Position numbers and translations under genes: made by a program. From positions 1 to 64,000 of the forward strand of contig CAIYRS010000108.1 in assembly GCA_903928685.1 (NCBI GenBank): a stretch of 64,000 nucleotides of DNA, read 5' to 3'. Under the pieces are notes generated by a model. That model was not told the DNA's origin. It ran no database searches and worked only from the letters and a program-made list of their open reading frames with translations. Numbering within the stretch: the first letter of the stretch is position 1; every line of letters begins with the position of its first letter. This document shows, one piece after another, positions 9,468-18,448 of the stretch. Origin of the DNA: an uncultured Methylococcaceae bacterium. Its GTDB lineage: Bacteria; Pseudomonadota; Gammaproteobacteria; Methylococcales; Methylomonadaceae.

Positions 9468-9501
9468 ATGTGGCGACAAACCTTAGGTTTGCTCACCACA
9501 T
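9468..9501. terminator. Hairpin between convergent RTX and chitinase genes
   Basis: ATGTGG...CCACAT encloses a second inverted pair, CAAACC-TTA-GGTTTG, giving an interrupted stem in the 94-bp space between two convergent genes. No clear T-run follows, so termination is only likely from position and structure. Confidence 0.4.
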
Positions 9502-9525
9502 CGGTCAATTGGTGATTACAGCGCG

Positions 9526-11487
9526 TTATTTACAGACGCCATCCGTACCATGTACGCAAGCGGGTACTGTTAATTTCACCGTGGCGCTGCGGTTGTTGGC
9601 GGATTTTGCGTAGAAAGTGTAAACCCCGCCGTTGTCTGGAAACTGATAGTTCGCTGCGTAGATGGGCTGGCCATTACCATTTGTCCAAGTGTATCTCAAA
9701 GGCAGTGTGCTGCCATCCGGCCAGCGGATTGACATGGAGGCCACGCTTGGGTCTAGTGCGGTTACTTCAACCCACCATGTGCCGAGTCTGGCGACTGAGA
9801 AGCTGGGTGTCCAAGGAGTGTTGGCAATGTTAGCTTTAATTGTGGCTTTTTTGGTTGGGTCTGCATGGCTGGTGGCGTTAATTGTGCAAGTTTGTTCGCT
9901 ACTGGGGGCGATGTAGTTACCGTTGCTGTCGATGGTTCCGCAATTCAGCTCGGTGATTGACCAGGTTACCGCTTTGTTGAGGCTGCCTGTGACTAAGGCA
10001 TTAAATTGGATTTTGGCATCGGTTTTCAGCCAAGTATCGCCCTGCGTGATGGAGATGCCGACGGTTTGTTTTTTGCCGGGTGTCAGGAAGCCATTGGCTA
10101 ATGCTTCCAAAAGAAAATTGGGTTGGCTGTGGGTTTTGACATAGCCTTGGTTGATGGTCCAAATGATGATGCCACCATAACCGTTGTCGCGTGAGAATTT
10201 GCCTTTTGCCAAAATGGATTGTTCGTCTTCAAAGGTGACGTACTTGCATTGATGCTGTTCGGCTTTAGGCAAAGATAGGTAAGGTTGTGCTGCGGCATTG
10301 TCCCAGTGGCGATAGCGTTGGGCATAGCTGCCGCCAGTACCAAACAAGTCTGAGAGCATAAAGTTATTGTCGCCGCCTTCAATAGTAACGCCGTTTTCGG
10401 TGCTTTGGTTGGGGCCGGTAATGCCGCCTGTGTAGCAAGTGGCGTAAAAGCTGATGCCCATTGCCAATTTGCTTTTGGGTACGCCTGCGTCGGCAAAGCG
10501 GTTGAAGGAGTCTTCAATGGATACTGGGGTAGTGGGTTTTGCGCCTTTCAATGGCGAGTTGTACCAAGAGAACCAGCCAGAACCTGCCCACGAGGTTGCT
10601 GGGTAATATGACATCAGCGTCAATCGGTCAATTTGTTGGGCAATCAGTGGGAAATGTGGGTCAACAGTGTCGGTATTCAGATTGATCGGGCCTGTCGGTA
10701 CAGTCAAAATGGCATTTGGGGCGGCTAACCGCAATTCGGTGACGAAGCTGACGAACAGGTCCCAGTCGATATTATTTTCCCAGTCCAAATCTAGGCCGTC
10801 GTAACCATAATCGTTCATGGCGGCTAATAAATTGGCGATAAATTCAGCGCGATGATTGGCGACGGCATTTTTTATTTCTACGCCGTTGTCGTCGCCACCT
10901 AACATTAAAATAGCTTTTTTGCCTGCGGCATGGGCGCGGGCGGCAATATCTCTGGCTAGCAATGGGCCGTTGGTGGTATCCCAATCAAAAGCCGTGTTTA
11001 AAGAGCCATCTGCATTGGCTTTAACGCGGCCCATGATGATGTGGGTTAAGCCGTTCCAATCAATCTTGTTGGCGGGATACAGGCTTTGTTGATAGGCAAC
11101 GTAATAACCCATTACCCATTGGGTGGCAATGGTCGGTTTGATGTAAATGTTGACAGCGTCTGAGGCGAAAGCGCCTTGGTTGTCTGTTACCGTCAGCTTA
11201 AAACTTAGCTTGCTTGATACACCTACCATCGGTGCGGTGAAACTGGCCTGAGCTTTGTTGGCATTGGTCAGCGTGACCGCTAGGCCAGCAGTTTGTAGCC
11301 ACTGGTAGGCGACGACAGTGCCATCGTTATCTTGGCCTTTGCCTTGTAAAGCAACTAAGGCAGATTCGTTTACGGTATTATCTGCCCCTGCGTTAGCAGT
11401 TGGTGGTTGATTGGCGTAGGCGTTTGGTAAATAACTGAATAAACTGAATGCCAGTGCGTAGATGGCAGTTTTATTTATGAATTTCAT
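9526..11487 (-). CDS. Secreted GH18 chitinase
   Basis: This 653-residue protein has a Sec signal peptide (MKFINKTAIYALAF..., cleavage after NAYA-N near residue 25). A PKD/Ig-like domain follows (~27-118; PPTANAGADNTV), then a glycoside hydrolase family 18 barrel (~125-470). The catalytic signature DGLDLDWE is intact near 229-236, with the final Glu as general acid. Strand motifs MGYYVAY, LMLGGDD and LMSYYP are also present. The C-terminal ~170 residues form a further beta-rich module (GISITQGDTWLKTDA...) of uncertain type. It should hydrolyse chitin or related beta-1,4-GlcNAc polymers outside the cell. It stands as a single gene, convergent with the RTX gene. Confidence 0.9.
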   Translation of the reverse strand: MKFINKTAIYALAFSLFSYLPNAYANQPPTANAGADNTVNESALVALQGKGQDNDGTVVAYQWLQTAGLAVTLTNANKAQASFTAPMVGVSSKLSFKLTVTDNQGAFASDAVNIYIKPTIATQWVMGYYVAYQQSLYPANKIDWNGLTHIIMGRVKANADGSLNTAFDWDTTNGPLLARDIAARAHAAGKKAILMLGGDDNGVEIKNAVANHRAEFIANLLAAMNDYGYDGLDLDWENNIDWDLFVSFVTELRLAAPNAILTVPTGPINLNTDTVDPHFPLIAQQIDRLTLMSYYPATSWAGSGWFSWYNSPLKGAKPTTPVSIEDSFNRFADAGVPKSKLAMGISFYATCYTGGITGPNQSTENGVTIEGGDNNFMLSDLFGTGGSYAQRYRHWDNAAAQPYLSLPKAEQHQCKYVTFEDEQSILAKGKFSRDNGYGGIIIWTINQGYVKTHSQPNFLLEALANGFLTPGKKQTVGISITQGDTWLKTDAKIQFNALVTGSLNKAVTWSITELNCGTIDSNGNYIAPSSEQTCTINATSHADPTKKATIKANIANTPWTPSFSVARLGTWWVEVTALDPSVASMSIRWPDGSTLPLRYTWTNGNGQPIYAANYQFPDNGGVYTFYAKSANNRSATVKLTVPACVHGTDGVCK

Positions 11488-11960
11488 GGCGTTAATCCTC
11501 TGTAATTATGGGCGACGGTGAAAATATATGACTTTTTTTAAAGCCCGTCTCAGCCGCCGCAGAGAATTAAGAACCAGACCACACTATTAGTTAGGTAATG
11601 ATAAATAGGCTAACGATAATACTGGATTACAAACCAAACAGGCTTTGAAGGTATTGGGACTGGCGTAAAAAACATGTTTTTTACTACATTTATGCCATTC
11701 AAAACGCCGATTGTATGCAATTTATCTATTGGCACGTCAGCCTAGGCGAAAAACGGGGTTGTCATTCTTGGTCGCCAGCAAGTCAAAGCAATAAATTATT
11801 GTTTGTTATGGATTTGCATTTATTGCATCCTAATTCGGCATTTAAACCCATTTTATAGCTTTGCGATTTTAGCCAAGCACTGCAAAATACGCTGTTTACT
11901 TCTATTATCAGGCGCAATCGTCGTTTAAGTTGTCGAATAGGCCTTTCACTTCAGTATTTC
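11488..11960. other. 473-bp intergenic region between divergent chitinase and argA
   Basis: This stretch separates two divergently transcribed genes, so it must contain both promoters. No protein-coding frame or RNA gene was recognised. The only notable structure is the palindrome at 11665-11684. Confidence 0.6.
11665..11684. repeat. Dispersed AT-rich palindrome, copy 1 (family B)
   Basis: The perfect 20-bp palindrome GTAAAAAACATGTTTTTTAC occurs again with extended arms at 14164-14191 and 18307-18332. A similar left flank (GAAGGTATTGGGACTGG here, GAAGGTATTTGGTTTTGG at copy 3) shows that it is part of a longer repeat. Confidence 0.75.
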
Positions 11961-13274
11961 ATGATCTTACAAAACGAATTTGTTCATTGGTTTCGGGCTT
12001 CTTCGCCTTACATTCACGCGCATCGTAATAAAACCTTTGTGGTGTGTTTTGGTGGCGAGGCGGTGTTGGCTGAGGATTTCGACCATCATGTCCATGATTT
12101 TGCGCTATTAAATAGCTTGGGTATCCGTTTGGTGTTGGTGCATGGTATCCGCCCGCAAATCGACCAGCGTTTGCAGTTGCTGGGTTCTGAGCCGCGTTTT
12201 CATCACAATCTCCGCATTACCGATGGGCAAGCCTTGCAGTGTGTTAAAGAGGCGGCGGGTTTGGTGCGGGTGGAGATTGAGGCTTTGCTGTCTTTAGGCT
12301 TGGCAAATTCGCCGATGGCAGGGGCAAAAATGAAAGTGGCCTCAGGCAATTTCGTCACTGCTAAGCCTTTAGGGGTGATTGATGGCGTCGATTATGGCTA
12401 TACCGGGGAGGTGCGGCGTATTGATAGCGTTGCCATCCATCAGCAATTGGATCAAGACAATGTGGTGTTGATTTCGCCGATTGGGTATTCGCCTAGCGGT
12501 GAGGTGTTTAATTTGTCGGCAGAGCAGGTCGCTACCGCTGTGGCTATCGCCTTAAAAGCGGAGAAGTTGGTGTTGTTGACTGAGCAAGATTGCTTTAATC
12601 CGGACGGCGGCGGGCAAATTCAGCAAATGACCACGGCGGAGGTGACGGCGTTATTGCAGCAGCATCCTGATATGGATAACAGTATTAGCCAGCCGTTAAA
12701 AGCCGCTATCCAAAGTTGTGAGGCGGGCATCAGCCGGGTGCATTTGATTAACCGTGCCTTGGATGGCGCGTTGTTGTTGGAGTTGTTTTCCCGCGATGGC
12801 ATCGGGACATTGATAAGTTCCGCGCCTTATGAGGAATTGCGTCCGGCGACCTTGAACGATATTGGCGGCATTTTGGAATTGATTAAACCTTTGGAGCAGC
12901 AAGGCAAGTTGGCAAAACGCTCGCGGGAAAAAATCGAGATGGAAATTGCCGATTATATTGTCATTGAGCGCGATGGTTTGATTATTGGTTGCACGGCCTT
13001 ACATGCCAATTTGCAGCGGCAATTCGGGGTGATTGCCTGCCTTGCCGTGCATGGCGATTATCAACGTTCGGCGCGGGGCAATCGCTTGCTGGAGTTTATC
13101 TACCGTAAAGCCAAGCAACAAAATTTGAAGACGCTGTATGTTTTATCCACGCAAACCATGCACTGGTTTATCGAGCGGGGGTTTGTGCCAAGCTCGGCTG
13201 AGCAGCTGCCGGATACCATTAAGGCACTTTATAATCCAGAAAGAAAATCGAAAGTTCTTTATCAAAACATTTAG
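11961..13274 (+). CDS. argA: N-acetylglutamate synthase (classical ArgA)
   Basis: ArgA transfers acetyl from acetyl-CoA to glutamate, the first step of arginine synthesis in the cytoplasm. The 437-residue length is normal. Residues 1-~290 are the amino-acid-kinase domain (FVVCFGGEAVL, LVLVHGIRPQID, LLTEQD), which serves as the arginine-sensing part in classical enzymes. Residues ~295-437 are a GNAT acetyltransferase domain (IVIERDGLIIGCTALH; GVIACLAVHGDYQRSARGNRLL, with the acetyl-CoA loop). It starts with ATG and is followed after 12 bp by cpdA. Other arginine genes in the window are argF and argD near 40 kb. Confidence 0.95.
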   Translation: MILQNEFVHWFRASSPYIHAHRNKTFVVCFGGEAVLAEDFDHHVHDFALLNSLGIRLVLVHGIRPQIDQRLQLLGSEPRFHHNLRITDGQALQCVKEAAGLVRVEIEALLSLGLANSPMAGAKMKVASGNFVTAKPLGVIDGVDYGYTGEVRRIDSVAIHQQLDQDNVVLISPIGYSPSGEVFNLSAEQVATAVAIALKAEKLVLLTEQDCFNPDGGGQIQQMTTAEVTALLQQHPDMDNSISQPLKAAIQSCEAGISRVHLINRALDGALLLELFSRDGIGTLISSAPYEELRPATLNDIGGILELIKPLEQQGKLAKRSREKIEMEIADYIVIERDGLIIGCTALHANLQRQFGVIACLAVHGDYQRSARGNRLLEFIYRKAKQQNLKTLYVLSTQTMHWFIERGFVPSSAEQLPDTIKALYNPERKSKVLYQNI

Positions 13275-13286
13275 CGAGTGCCGATA

Positions 13287-14090
13287 ATGACTGTAAGCAA
13301 TGATTGCCTAACGATACTGCAATTGACCGATTTGCATTTGATGTCCCAGCCAGAAGGCACTTTGTTAGGGGTAAATACCGCCCGCTATTTTCAGGCGGTG
13401 CTGGCTAAGGCATTAAGCGATCATCCGCAGGTGGATGTGCTGTTGCTAACGGGAGATTTGGTGCAAGACATCACCGCAGATAGTTATCGCTATCTGCTAG
13501 CCTGTCTTGAGCCACTGGGCATTGCTTGCCTGTGTTTGCCGGGTAATCATGATGATGTCGGCTTAATGACGGCGATATTGGCGGGTGGCAAGATCCGTTC
13601 CGATAAGCAGGCGCTGTTCGATAAATGGCAGTTGATTTGCTTGAATAGCCAGATTATCGGTGCCAATGGCGGGCATTTGGACGCGCAAGAGTTGGCTTGG
13701 TTGGATCATTGTTTACAAAGCCATCCGCAACATCATGCTTTGATAGCGGTGCATCACCATTGCGTACCTGCGCGGAGTGCTTGGATGGATACGATGATGA
13801 TCGACAATAGCGATGCTTTTCTGGCGATAGTTGGGCAGCATGCCAAAACCAAGCTGATTGTGAATGGGCACGTCCACCAAGTGATGGATGAAATGCGCGG
13901 TTATATTCGGATACTGGCAACGCCATCGACTTGCTTTCAATTTACGCCACTGAGCGCGGCATTTGGTGTTGATGACACAGCGCCGGGTTATCGGGTCATC
14001 AAATTATTTGCTGATGGCAATATAGATACAGCGGTTGTCCGTTTGCCGGGAAGTATTGAAGGCTTGGATTTGAGTGATAAAGGTTATTGA
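13287..14090 (+). CDS. cpdA: 3',5'-cyclic AMP phosphodiesterase CpdA (Icc)
   Basis: This calcineurin-like metallophosphoesterase carries the full metal-ligand series: TDLHL (DxH), GDLVQD, GNHDD, AVHHH and NGHVHQ. That order and the ~267-residue length match CpdA, which hydrolyses cAMP and so lowers CRP-type signalling. The ATG at 13287 is preferred (GCGAG eight bases upstream). A GTG at 13278 would add three residues. It closely follows argA and is probably co-transcribed with it. Functional assignment to cAMP rather than another phosphodiester rests on family resemblance. Confidence 0.85.
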   Translation: MTVSNDCLTILQLTDLHLMSQPEGTLLGVNTARYFQAVLAKALSDHPQVDVLLLTGDLVQDITADSYRYLLACLEPLGIACLCLPGNHDDVGLMTAILAGGKIRSDKQALFDKWQLICLNSQIIGANGGHLDAQELAWLDHCLQSHPQHHALIAVHHHCVPARSAWMDTMMIDNSDAFLAIVGQHAKTKLIVNGHVHQVMDEMRGYIRILATPSTCFQFTPLSAAFGVDDTAPGYRVIKLFADGNIDTAVVRLPGSIEGLDLSDKGY

Positions 14091-14100
14091 TTTTTTTAGG

Positions 14101-14252
14101 TGTCCACGAACGACACGAAAAGGCACGAACGTTTTTGTAAAATATTGGGTTTTAATCGGAATCGGAGTAAAAAAACATGTTTTTTTACTCCAATCCAATT
14201 TAGCAGGATAAAAAAGCTATTTTTTCGTGGCTTTCGTGTTTTTCGTGGACAA
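14101..14252. mobile_element. MITE-like element, family A, copy 1 (with palindrome B inside)
   Basis: A left arm beginning TGTCCACGAACGACACGAAA (14101-14130) is mirrored by a right arm ending TTTCGTGTTTTTCGTGGACAA (to 14252). The same arms bound elements at 15651-16144 and 56996-57127. It contains no coding frame. A family B palindrome sits in its centre. Confidence 0.8.
14164..14191. repeat. Dispersed AT-rich palindrome, copy 2 (family B)
   Basis: This is a perfect 28-bp palindrome, GGAGTAAAAAAACA followed by its exact reverse complement. It is the longest of the three copies and sits inside the MITE-like element 14101-14252. Confidence 0.8.
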
Positions 14253-14269
14253 AATGCTTGTAGCAATTA

Positions 14270-14809
14270 CTAAGCTTTTTTGGACGGATTTTTGTTCTGC
14301 TTATCCAAATAGCCAGAAACATCAATCGGTATTCCGCGCGATGCCAACACCACACTCAATTCGCTCATCGCTTTTAGATACACTTTGCGTTTGAAATAGA
14401 CAACATTATCTAACGGCTCCCAATAATCCACCCAACGCCAGCTATCAAATTCTGGTTTTGGGCAATGGTCAAAGCGCACGTTAGCTTCTTTTGTTAGTAA
14501 GCGCAAAATATACCAAATTTGTTTTTGGCCTATGCACAACGGTAGGGAATTCTTGCGTATATAACGCTCAGGCAAACGGTAGCGTAACCAATATCGGGTG
14601 CGGCCTAGGACTTCCACATGTTGTTGCAGTAGTCCAGTTTCTTCCCACAACTCCCTAAACATTGCCGCTTCGGGGTCTTCATCTTGATTGATCCCGCCTT
14701 GCGGAAACTGCCAAGCGTCCACGCCCATCCGTTTTGCCCAAAATACACGACCCTCGTCATTACAAAGGATGATGCCGACATTTGGTCGGTATCCTTTAGA
14801 GTCTATCAT
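14270..14809 (-). CDS. rppH: RNA pyrophosphohydrolase RppH
   Basis: RppH removes pyrophosphate from the 5' end of mRNAs and triggers RNase E-dependent decay. The 179-residue protein has the RppH-typical start [14 protein letters not shown] and an intact Nudix box beginning [17 protein letters not shown] and ending WEETGL, as well as CIGQKQIWY and [12 protein letters not shown] longer frame reaches 14845, but the ATG at 14809 aligns with the conserved family start. It is divergent from the HAD phosphatase gene at 14962, an arrangement also seen in Pseudomonas. Confidence 0.95.
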   Translation of the reverse strand: MIDSKGYRPNVGIILCNDEGRVFWAKRMGVDAWQFPQGGINQDEDPEAAMFRELWEETGLLQQHVEVLGRTRYWLRYRLPERYIRKNSLPLCIGQKQIWYILRLLTKEANVRFDHCPKPEFDSWRWVDYWEPLDNVVYFKRKVYLKAMSELSVVLASRGIPIDVSGYLDKQNKNPSKKA

Positions 14810-14961
14810 CTTAAAACCTGTATTTTTAGTTCGCCTGCCGCTCATGGATGACTGTGATAAAATTCAGGCACTGTCGGCAGATAATATGCCGACATTGTTC
14901 CATAAATACAGCACATAAGCCATAGTGGCTAAGCCTTTTAATAACTTAAGACAGGATTAAC

Positions 14962-15645
14962 GTGAGTTTAGCAATTTTTGATTTGGACAACACTTTAATA
15001 GGTGATGACAGCGATTATTTATGGGGGCAATTTTTGGTTGACCAAGGCATTGTTGACCAAGCCTATTACGAAGCCGCCAATGCCAAATTTTATGACGATT
15101 ACCGCCAAGGCACCTTGGACATCAACGAGTTCTTGCGTTTTTCCTTAAAGCCGTTGGCAGATCATTCTTTTGATAAGCTTCAGCAATGGCGGGCGCAATT
15201 TGTCGAAACCATTATCAAACCAAAATTGCTGAAACCGGCACAACAACTGGTTGATAAACATCGGGAGCGTGGCGATACCTTGCTGGTGATTACCGCAACC
15301 AACCGTTTTGTTACCGAGCCAATTGTTAATCTTTACGGCATCAGCCAATTATTGGCGACCACGCCAGAATTTATCGATGGACGCTATACAGGCAATGTCA
15401 GCGGCATCCCGTGTTTTCAGCAAGGCAAAGTCACGCAATTGGAAGCTTGGTTGCAAAACTCCACAGAGACTTTGGTAGATAGCTGGTTTTATAGCGATTC
15501 CCACAATGATCTGCCATTACTGCAACGCGTCACTTATCCAGTTGCTGTTAATCCCGATGAAAAACTGGCGAGCTTTGCCGAAAATGTAGGCTGGCCGATT
15601 ATTAGCTTGCGCGGCGAGGAATGCCCTAGCCATCATTTTAAGTAG
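14962..15645 (+). CDS. HAD family phosphatase (subfamily IB, SerB-like)
   Basis: This 227-residue cytoplasmic protein has HAD motif I FDLDNTLIGDDSDY, with the nucleophile and acid/base Asp pair, motif II in LVITATN, a lysine in FQQGKV as motif III, and motif IV YSDSHNDLPLL. The helical cap insertion after motif I places it in class IB with phosphoserine-phosphatase-like enzymes. It uses a GTG start with AGGA upstream. The natural substrate is not predictable. It is divergent from rppH. Confidence 0.85.
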   Translation: MSLAIFDLDNTLIGDDSDYLWGQFLVDQGIVDQAYYEAANAKFYDDYRQGTLDINEFLRFSLKPLADHSFDKLQQWRAQFVETIIKPKLLKPAQQLVDKHRERGDTLLVITATNRFVTEPIVNLYGISQLLATTPEFIDGRYTGNVSGIPCFQQGKVTQLEAWLQNSTETLVDSWFYSDSHNDLPLLQRVTYPVAVNPDEKLASFAENVGWPIISLRGEECPSHHFK

Positions 15646-15650
15646 GGTGT

Positions 15651-16144
15651 TTGTCCACGAAAAACACGAAAAGACACGAAAAAAGGTAGTTTTTTTATTC
15701 AGCATGTTCAGTGATTCCCTAGGCAACAATCAAGTGTCGGCAAAGCTGAGTTCGTCACTTACTATTAACTGATGTTACGCAGTGACGCGCTTTTCTCCCG
15801 TTTGCCGCGTCGAGCACCGGAGTATTTGTCGGGAACAGCCCGAAGGGGTGCGGCATGGATGCCGCACGGCGGCAGATGGGCAGGAAGCCCATTCTGCCGT
15901 CCCCCGACAAATGCGAGGAGCGCAAGACATGAGCGGCGATCGGGCCGCCTTTTCTTTGGCTACTTGCTTTTGGCGGCGCAAAAGAAAGTAGCTCGCCTTC
16001 GGGTGCGAGTACCCGATTAGAAAAACTGTCGCGATAGCGACTCAGCATAATTAATTTCAAACCGCAGTAATCGTCTGCGTAACATCAGCTATTAATATGT
16101 GCTTACCTTGAATGTTCGTGTCTTTTCGTGTTTTTCGTGGACAA
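15651..16144. mobile_element. MITE-like element, family A, copy 2 (interrupted by family C)
   Basis: The terminal inverted repeats are perfect over 30 bp (15651-15680 against 16115-16144; outer bases TTGTCCACGAAAAACACGAA). The element is 494 bp rather than ~130-150 bp because a 320-bp family C element (15769-16088) has inserted into it. It encodes no transposase. Confidence 0.85.
15769..16088 (+). mobile_element. 320-bp TIR element, family C, copy 1
   Basis: The ends are perfect 14-bp inverted repeats: CTGATGTTACGCAG at 15769-15782 and CTGCGTAACATCAG at 16075-16088. The interior contains several short palindromes (GTGCGGCATGGATGCCGCAC). A related 320-bp copy is at 20433-20752, and an inverted, diverged copy is at about 42978-43338. 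Short open frames inside look non-coding: they exist on both strands in all copies. Confidence 0.85.
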
Positions 16145-16336
16145 TACAAAAAACGTAACGTCATTACTGGCGTTCTGTGACGATAATTGACTGGATACAC
16201 AAAGCAAATTTCAGTTAGTATCGGCGGCTTGTCTTAACAGTGCCTGCGCTGTGGTTGCCCAGAAACCAAGCGTGCGGCATAAATAACTATAAAACTAGGC
16301 TTTAGTAAATAAAGCCACCAACTAGGGGAGGTTTGC

Positions 16337-18160
16337 ATGGACATTATTATTGCCATTATTGAAGACTATTTGAGCGGTTCAGGCATCAGCATCGCCCAAC
16401 TTGCGCTAGGTATTACAGGGTTTTCTCTATTAATAACACTGTTGACCTTGTTAAGTTCGGGACGAAAAGCCAGCAAATTGGCGAAAATCTTAGCGAAAAG
16501 CCGTGTTGACCACGAACAGCTGCAAGCGCAATCGGCTGAGCAGCTTCTGCTTGCCCAAGCGCAAGTTGAACAAATGACTGCCGAGTTACAGCAAAAAGAT
16601 GACGACTTGGCGCAACAACAGCAAAGCCTGCAAACCCAAATCACCCTGGCACAAGCTTTACAAGAGCAAATAGATCAGCATTACCAAAACCAACGGCAAT
16701 TTTTGCTGAGTGCGGCAAATGATTTTCTTTTGCAAGCCATTAGCGGCAGTGATGCTGTCAATGCCTTAGAAAATGCCGCCTTGTGGCCTATGCAAATCGC
16801 CGTTATTGAAGAATTGGCAGGCCAAGTGCAAACCTACAATGCCGCCATCGCCAAATTAACAGCAAAAACCCGCAGCGATAAAGCGCGTATTGATAAGTTG
16901 GAATTGGCGAAGCTTACTGTCGTTAATGGCTTAAACCAAGCTGCCTTACAAAATCGCCAAAAGGCCGACGCATTAACAGCGGAATTGGCGCAACAACAAG
17001 CGCAAATCGCCGCCGTAACGACCGAAAATCTTGGCTATAAAGCCACAATTACTAGCTTGGAAATGCAACGCTTGTCGGTTTTTGATGAATTAAATCAAGC
17101 CAAAATACAACGCAGCCAATTGCAAACGGAACTTGCCGATAAACAACAACAGTTGAGTGAATCCGCGCAAGCTGTCGCTAAATTGCAAGCAGAAAGCCAA
17201 GCCGATAAAAATGCAATGGCGCAAGAACGCGAAAAAAATGCCCAAGCTTTGGCTGATGCTAATCAAAAATCGGCGCAAGTTGTTGCTGTCGCTGCCAAGG
17301 TGGAAAGCCAACCGCTAGTCGAGGCAGTGATTTCTGAACCCGAAGATGACAGCAAAAAACCACAAAATAGATTCGGCAAATTCATGCACACTGCTGATTC
17401 CGCTAAGCCTAAAGAAAGCCCAGCAGAGGTAGCGACACCGACAGAAGTGGTGGTAACGGCACAGCCAGAAGTTAAAGATGAGCCGCCTGTTGTTGACGCG
17501 CCAAAAGCACCAAGCCTGTTTGCCAGAATGAAGGCTTCAGCAAAACAAGTTGGCGATTTAGGCAAGCCCAAAGGAAGCGAAGTAGTGACAGCAGCTGCGC
17601 CTGAAACAGACATTCTCCCTGAGATAGTGTTTGACGATGAGTTGCCTGCTATCGAGCCACCAAAATCGCAAAACCTGTTTGCCAAATTGAAGGAATCGGC
17701 AAAACACGTCGGTGATTTAACTAAGCCCAAAGAAAGCGCTGTTGAAGCTTCTAGCGTAAATGAAGCGCCAGCAACACCAGAGCAAGATGATAAAGTTTTG
17801 GTGCTGCCAACAACGCCAGAACCAGAAAAGCCGCAAAATTTGTTTGCTAAATATATGGCATCAAACAAATCCCCAGATGTAGCTGTAGCCAGTGTAGCCG
17901 AAGAAAAATCGACAACGGCTACGCCGCAAGAAACAGCAGTAGACGTGCCTGCGAAAAAATCCGGCTCGCTATTTGGTAAGCTGATGGGTTCGGTAAAACC
18001 TGATGTGCAGGAGAAAAAAGCCGATCAAGTTAGCGAAGTGTCAGCACCATCATCATCACCCGTGGAAGCTTCGTTAATCATTATTGAGCCCGAGCCGCTT
18101 GAAACTGAAAATAAAAAAGATTTGAAAGCGTGGTATAAAAAATTTACGGGTAATAAGTAA
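16337..18160 (+). CDS. Membrane-anchored coiled-coil protein with five C-terminal repeats
   Basis: This 607-residue protein matches no family known to me. A single N-terminal membrane helix (IAQLALGITGFSLLITLLTLL, ~18-38) is followed by a long Gln/Ala-rich coiled coil (~45-320). The C-terminal half is Pro/Glu/Lys-rich and low in complexity. It carries five degenerate copies of a short basic-hydrophobic motif: RFGKFMHTADSAKPKES, LFARMKASAKQVGDLGKPK, LFAKLKESAKHVGDLTKPK, LFAKYMASNKS and LFGKLMGSVKPD. It ends in the basic tail KAWYKKFTGNK. The ATG follows GGGGAGG. It stands alone between repeat clusters. It could be a cell-envelope scaffold, but no function is claimed. Confidence 0.7.
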   Translation: MDIIIAIIEDYLSGSGISIAQLALGITGFSLLITLLTLLSSGRKASKLAKILAKSRVDHEQLQAQSAEQLLLAQAQVEQMTAELQQKDDDLAQQQQSLQTQITLAQALQEQIDQHYQNQRQFLLSAANDFLLQAISGSDAVNALENAALWPMQIAVIEELAGQVQTYNAAIAKLTAKTRSDKARIDKLELAKLTVVNGLNQAALQNRQKADALTAELAQQQAQIAAVTTENLGYKATITSLEMQRLSVFDELNQAKIQRSQLQTELADKQQQLSESAQAVAKLQAESQADKNAMAQEREKNAQALADANQKSAQVVAVAAKVESQPLVEAVISEPEDDSKKPQNRFGKFMHTADSAKPKESPAEVATPTEVVVTAQPEVKDEPPVVDAPKAPSLFARMKASAKQVGDLGKPKGSEVVTAAAPETDILPEIVFDDELPAIEPPKSQNLFAKLKESAKHVGDLTKPKESAVEASSVNEAPATPEQDDKVLVLPTTPEPEKPQNLFAKYMASNKSPDVAVASVAEEKSTTATPQETAVDVPAKKSGSLFGKLMGSVKPDVQEKKADQVSEVSAPSSSPVEASLIIIEPEPLETENKKDLKAWYKKFTGNK

Positions 18161-18448
18161 CGGAGCAGGGGACGCTTTAAGGTCTGTCTAATTCCAGCCA
18201 GACGGATGACGCTGGTTACCAAGCTCTAGCTTGGTAACCTTAGTTCGAGAAGCTCTCTTCGAGAATTGCAACTTAGCTAGCAGATACAACGAAGGTATTT
18301 GGTTTTGGAGTAAAAAACATGTTTTTTACTCCGTAGTTAGGTTCTCGCGCGATTGATGCGTCTCCTGCCGTCGGCACATCCTATTAAAAAACAATGTTTT
18401 ATTGATTTAATGGCAGGATATAAAGGTTAACTTAAAACAAATCACTAT
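18161..18448. other. 288-bp convergent intergenic region packed with palindromes
   Basis: It contains the hairpin GGTTACCAAGC-TCTA-GCTTGGTAACC (18214-18239), a short palindrome-like TTCGAGAAGCTCTCTTCGAGA, and the family B palindrome at 18307-18332. No T-run follows the first hairpin, so it is not a canonical terminator. No gene was recognised. Confidence 0.55.
18307..18332. repeat. Dispersed AT-rich palindrome, copy 3 (family B)
   Basis: This is a perfect 26-bp palindrome, GGAGTAAAAAACA plus its exact reverse complement. It is the same family as 11665-11684 and 14164-14191. Confidence 0.8.

Noticed and set aside
14101-14252. Small RNA gene between cpdA and rppH
   Set aside because: The paired arms are shared with two other loci as terminal inverted repeats, so a mobile repeat explains them better.
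15772-16020. Open frames of 68-101 codons inside family C elements (also near 20425-20684 and 42951-43343)
   Set aside because: They occur on both strands, arise from the palindromic GC-rich repeat itself, and vary in start and end between copies. They are typical spurious hypothetical proteins of repeats.
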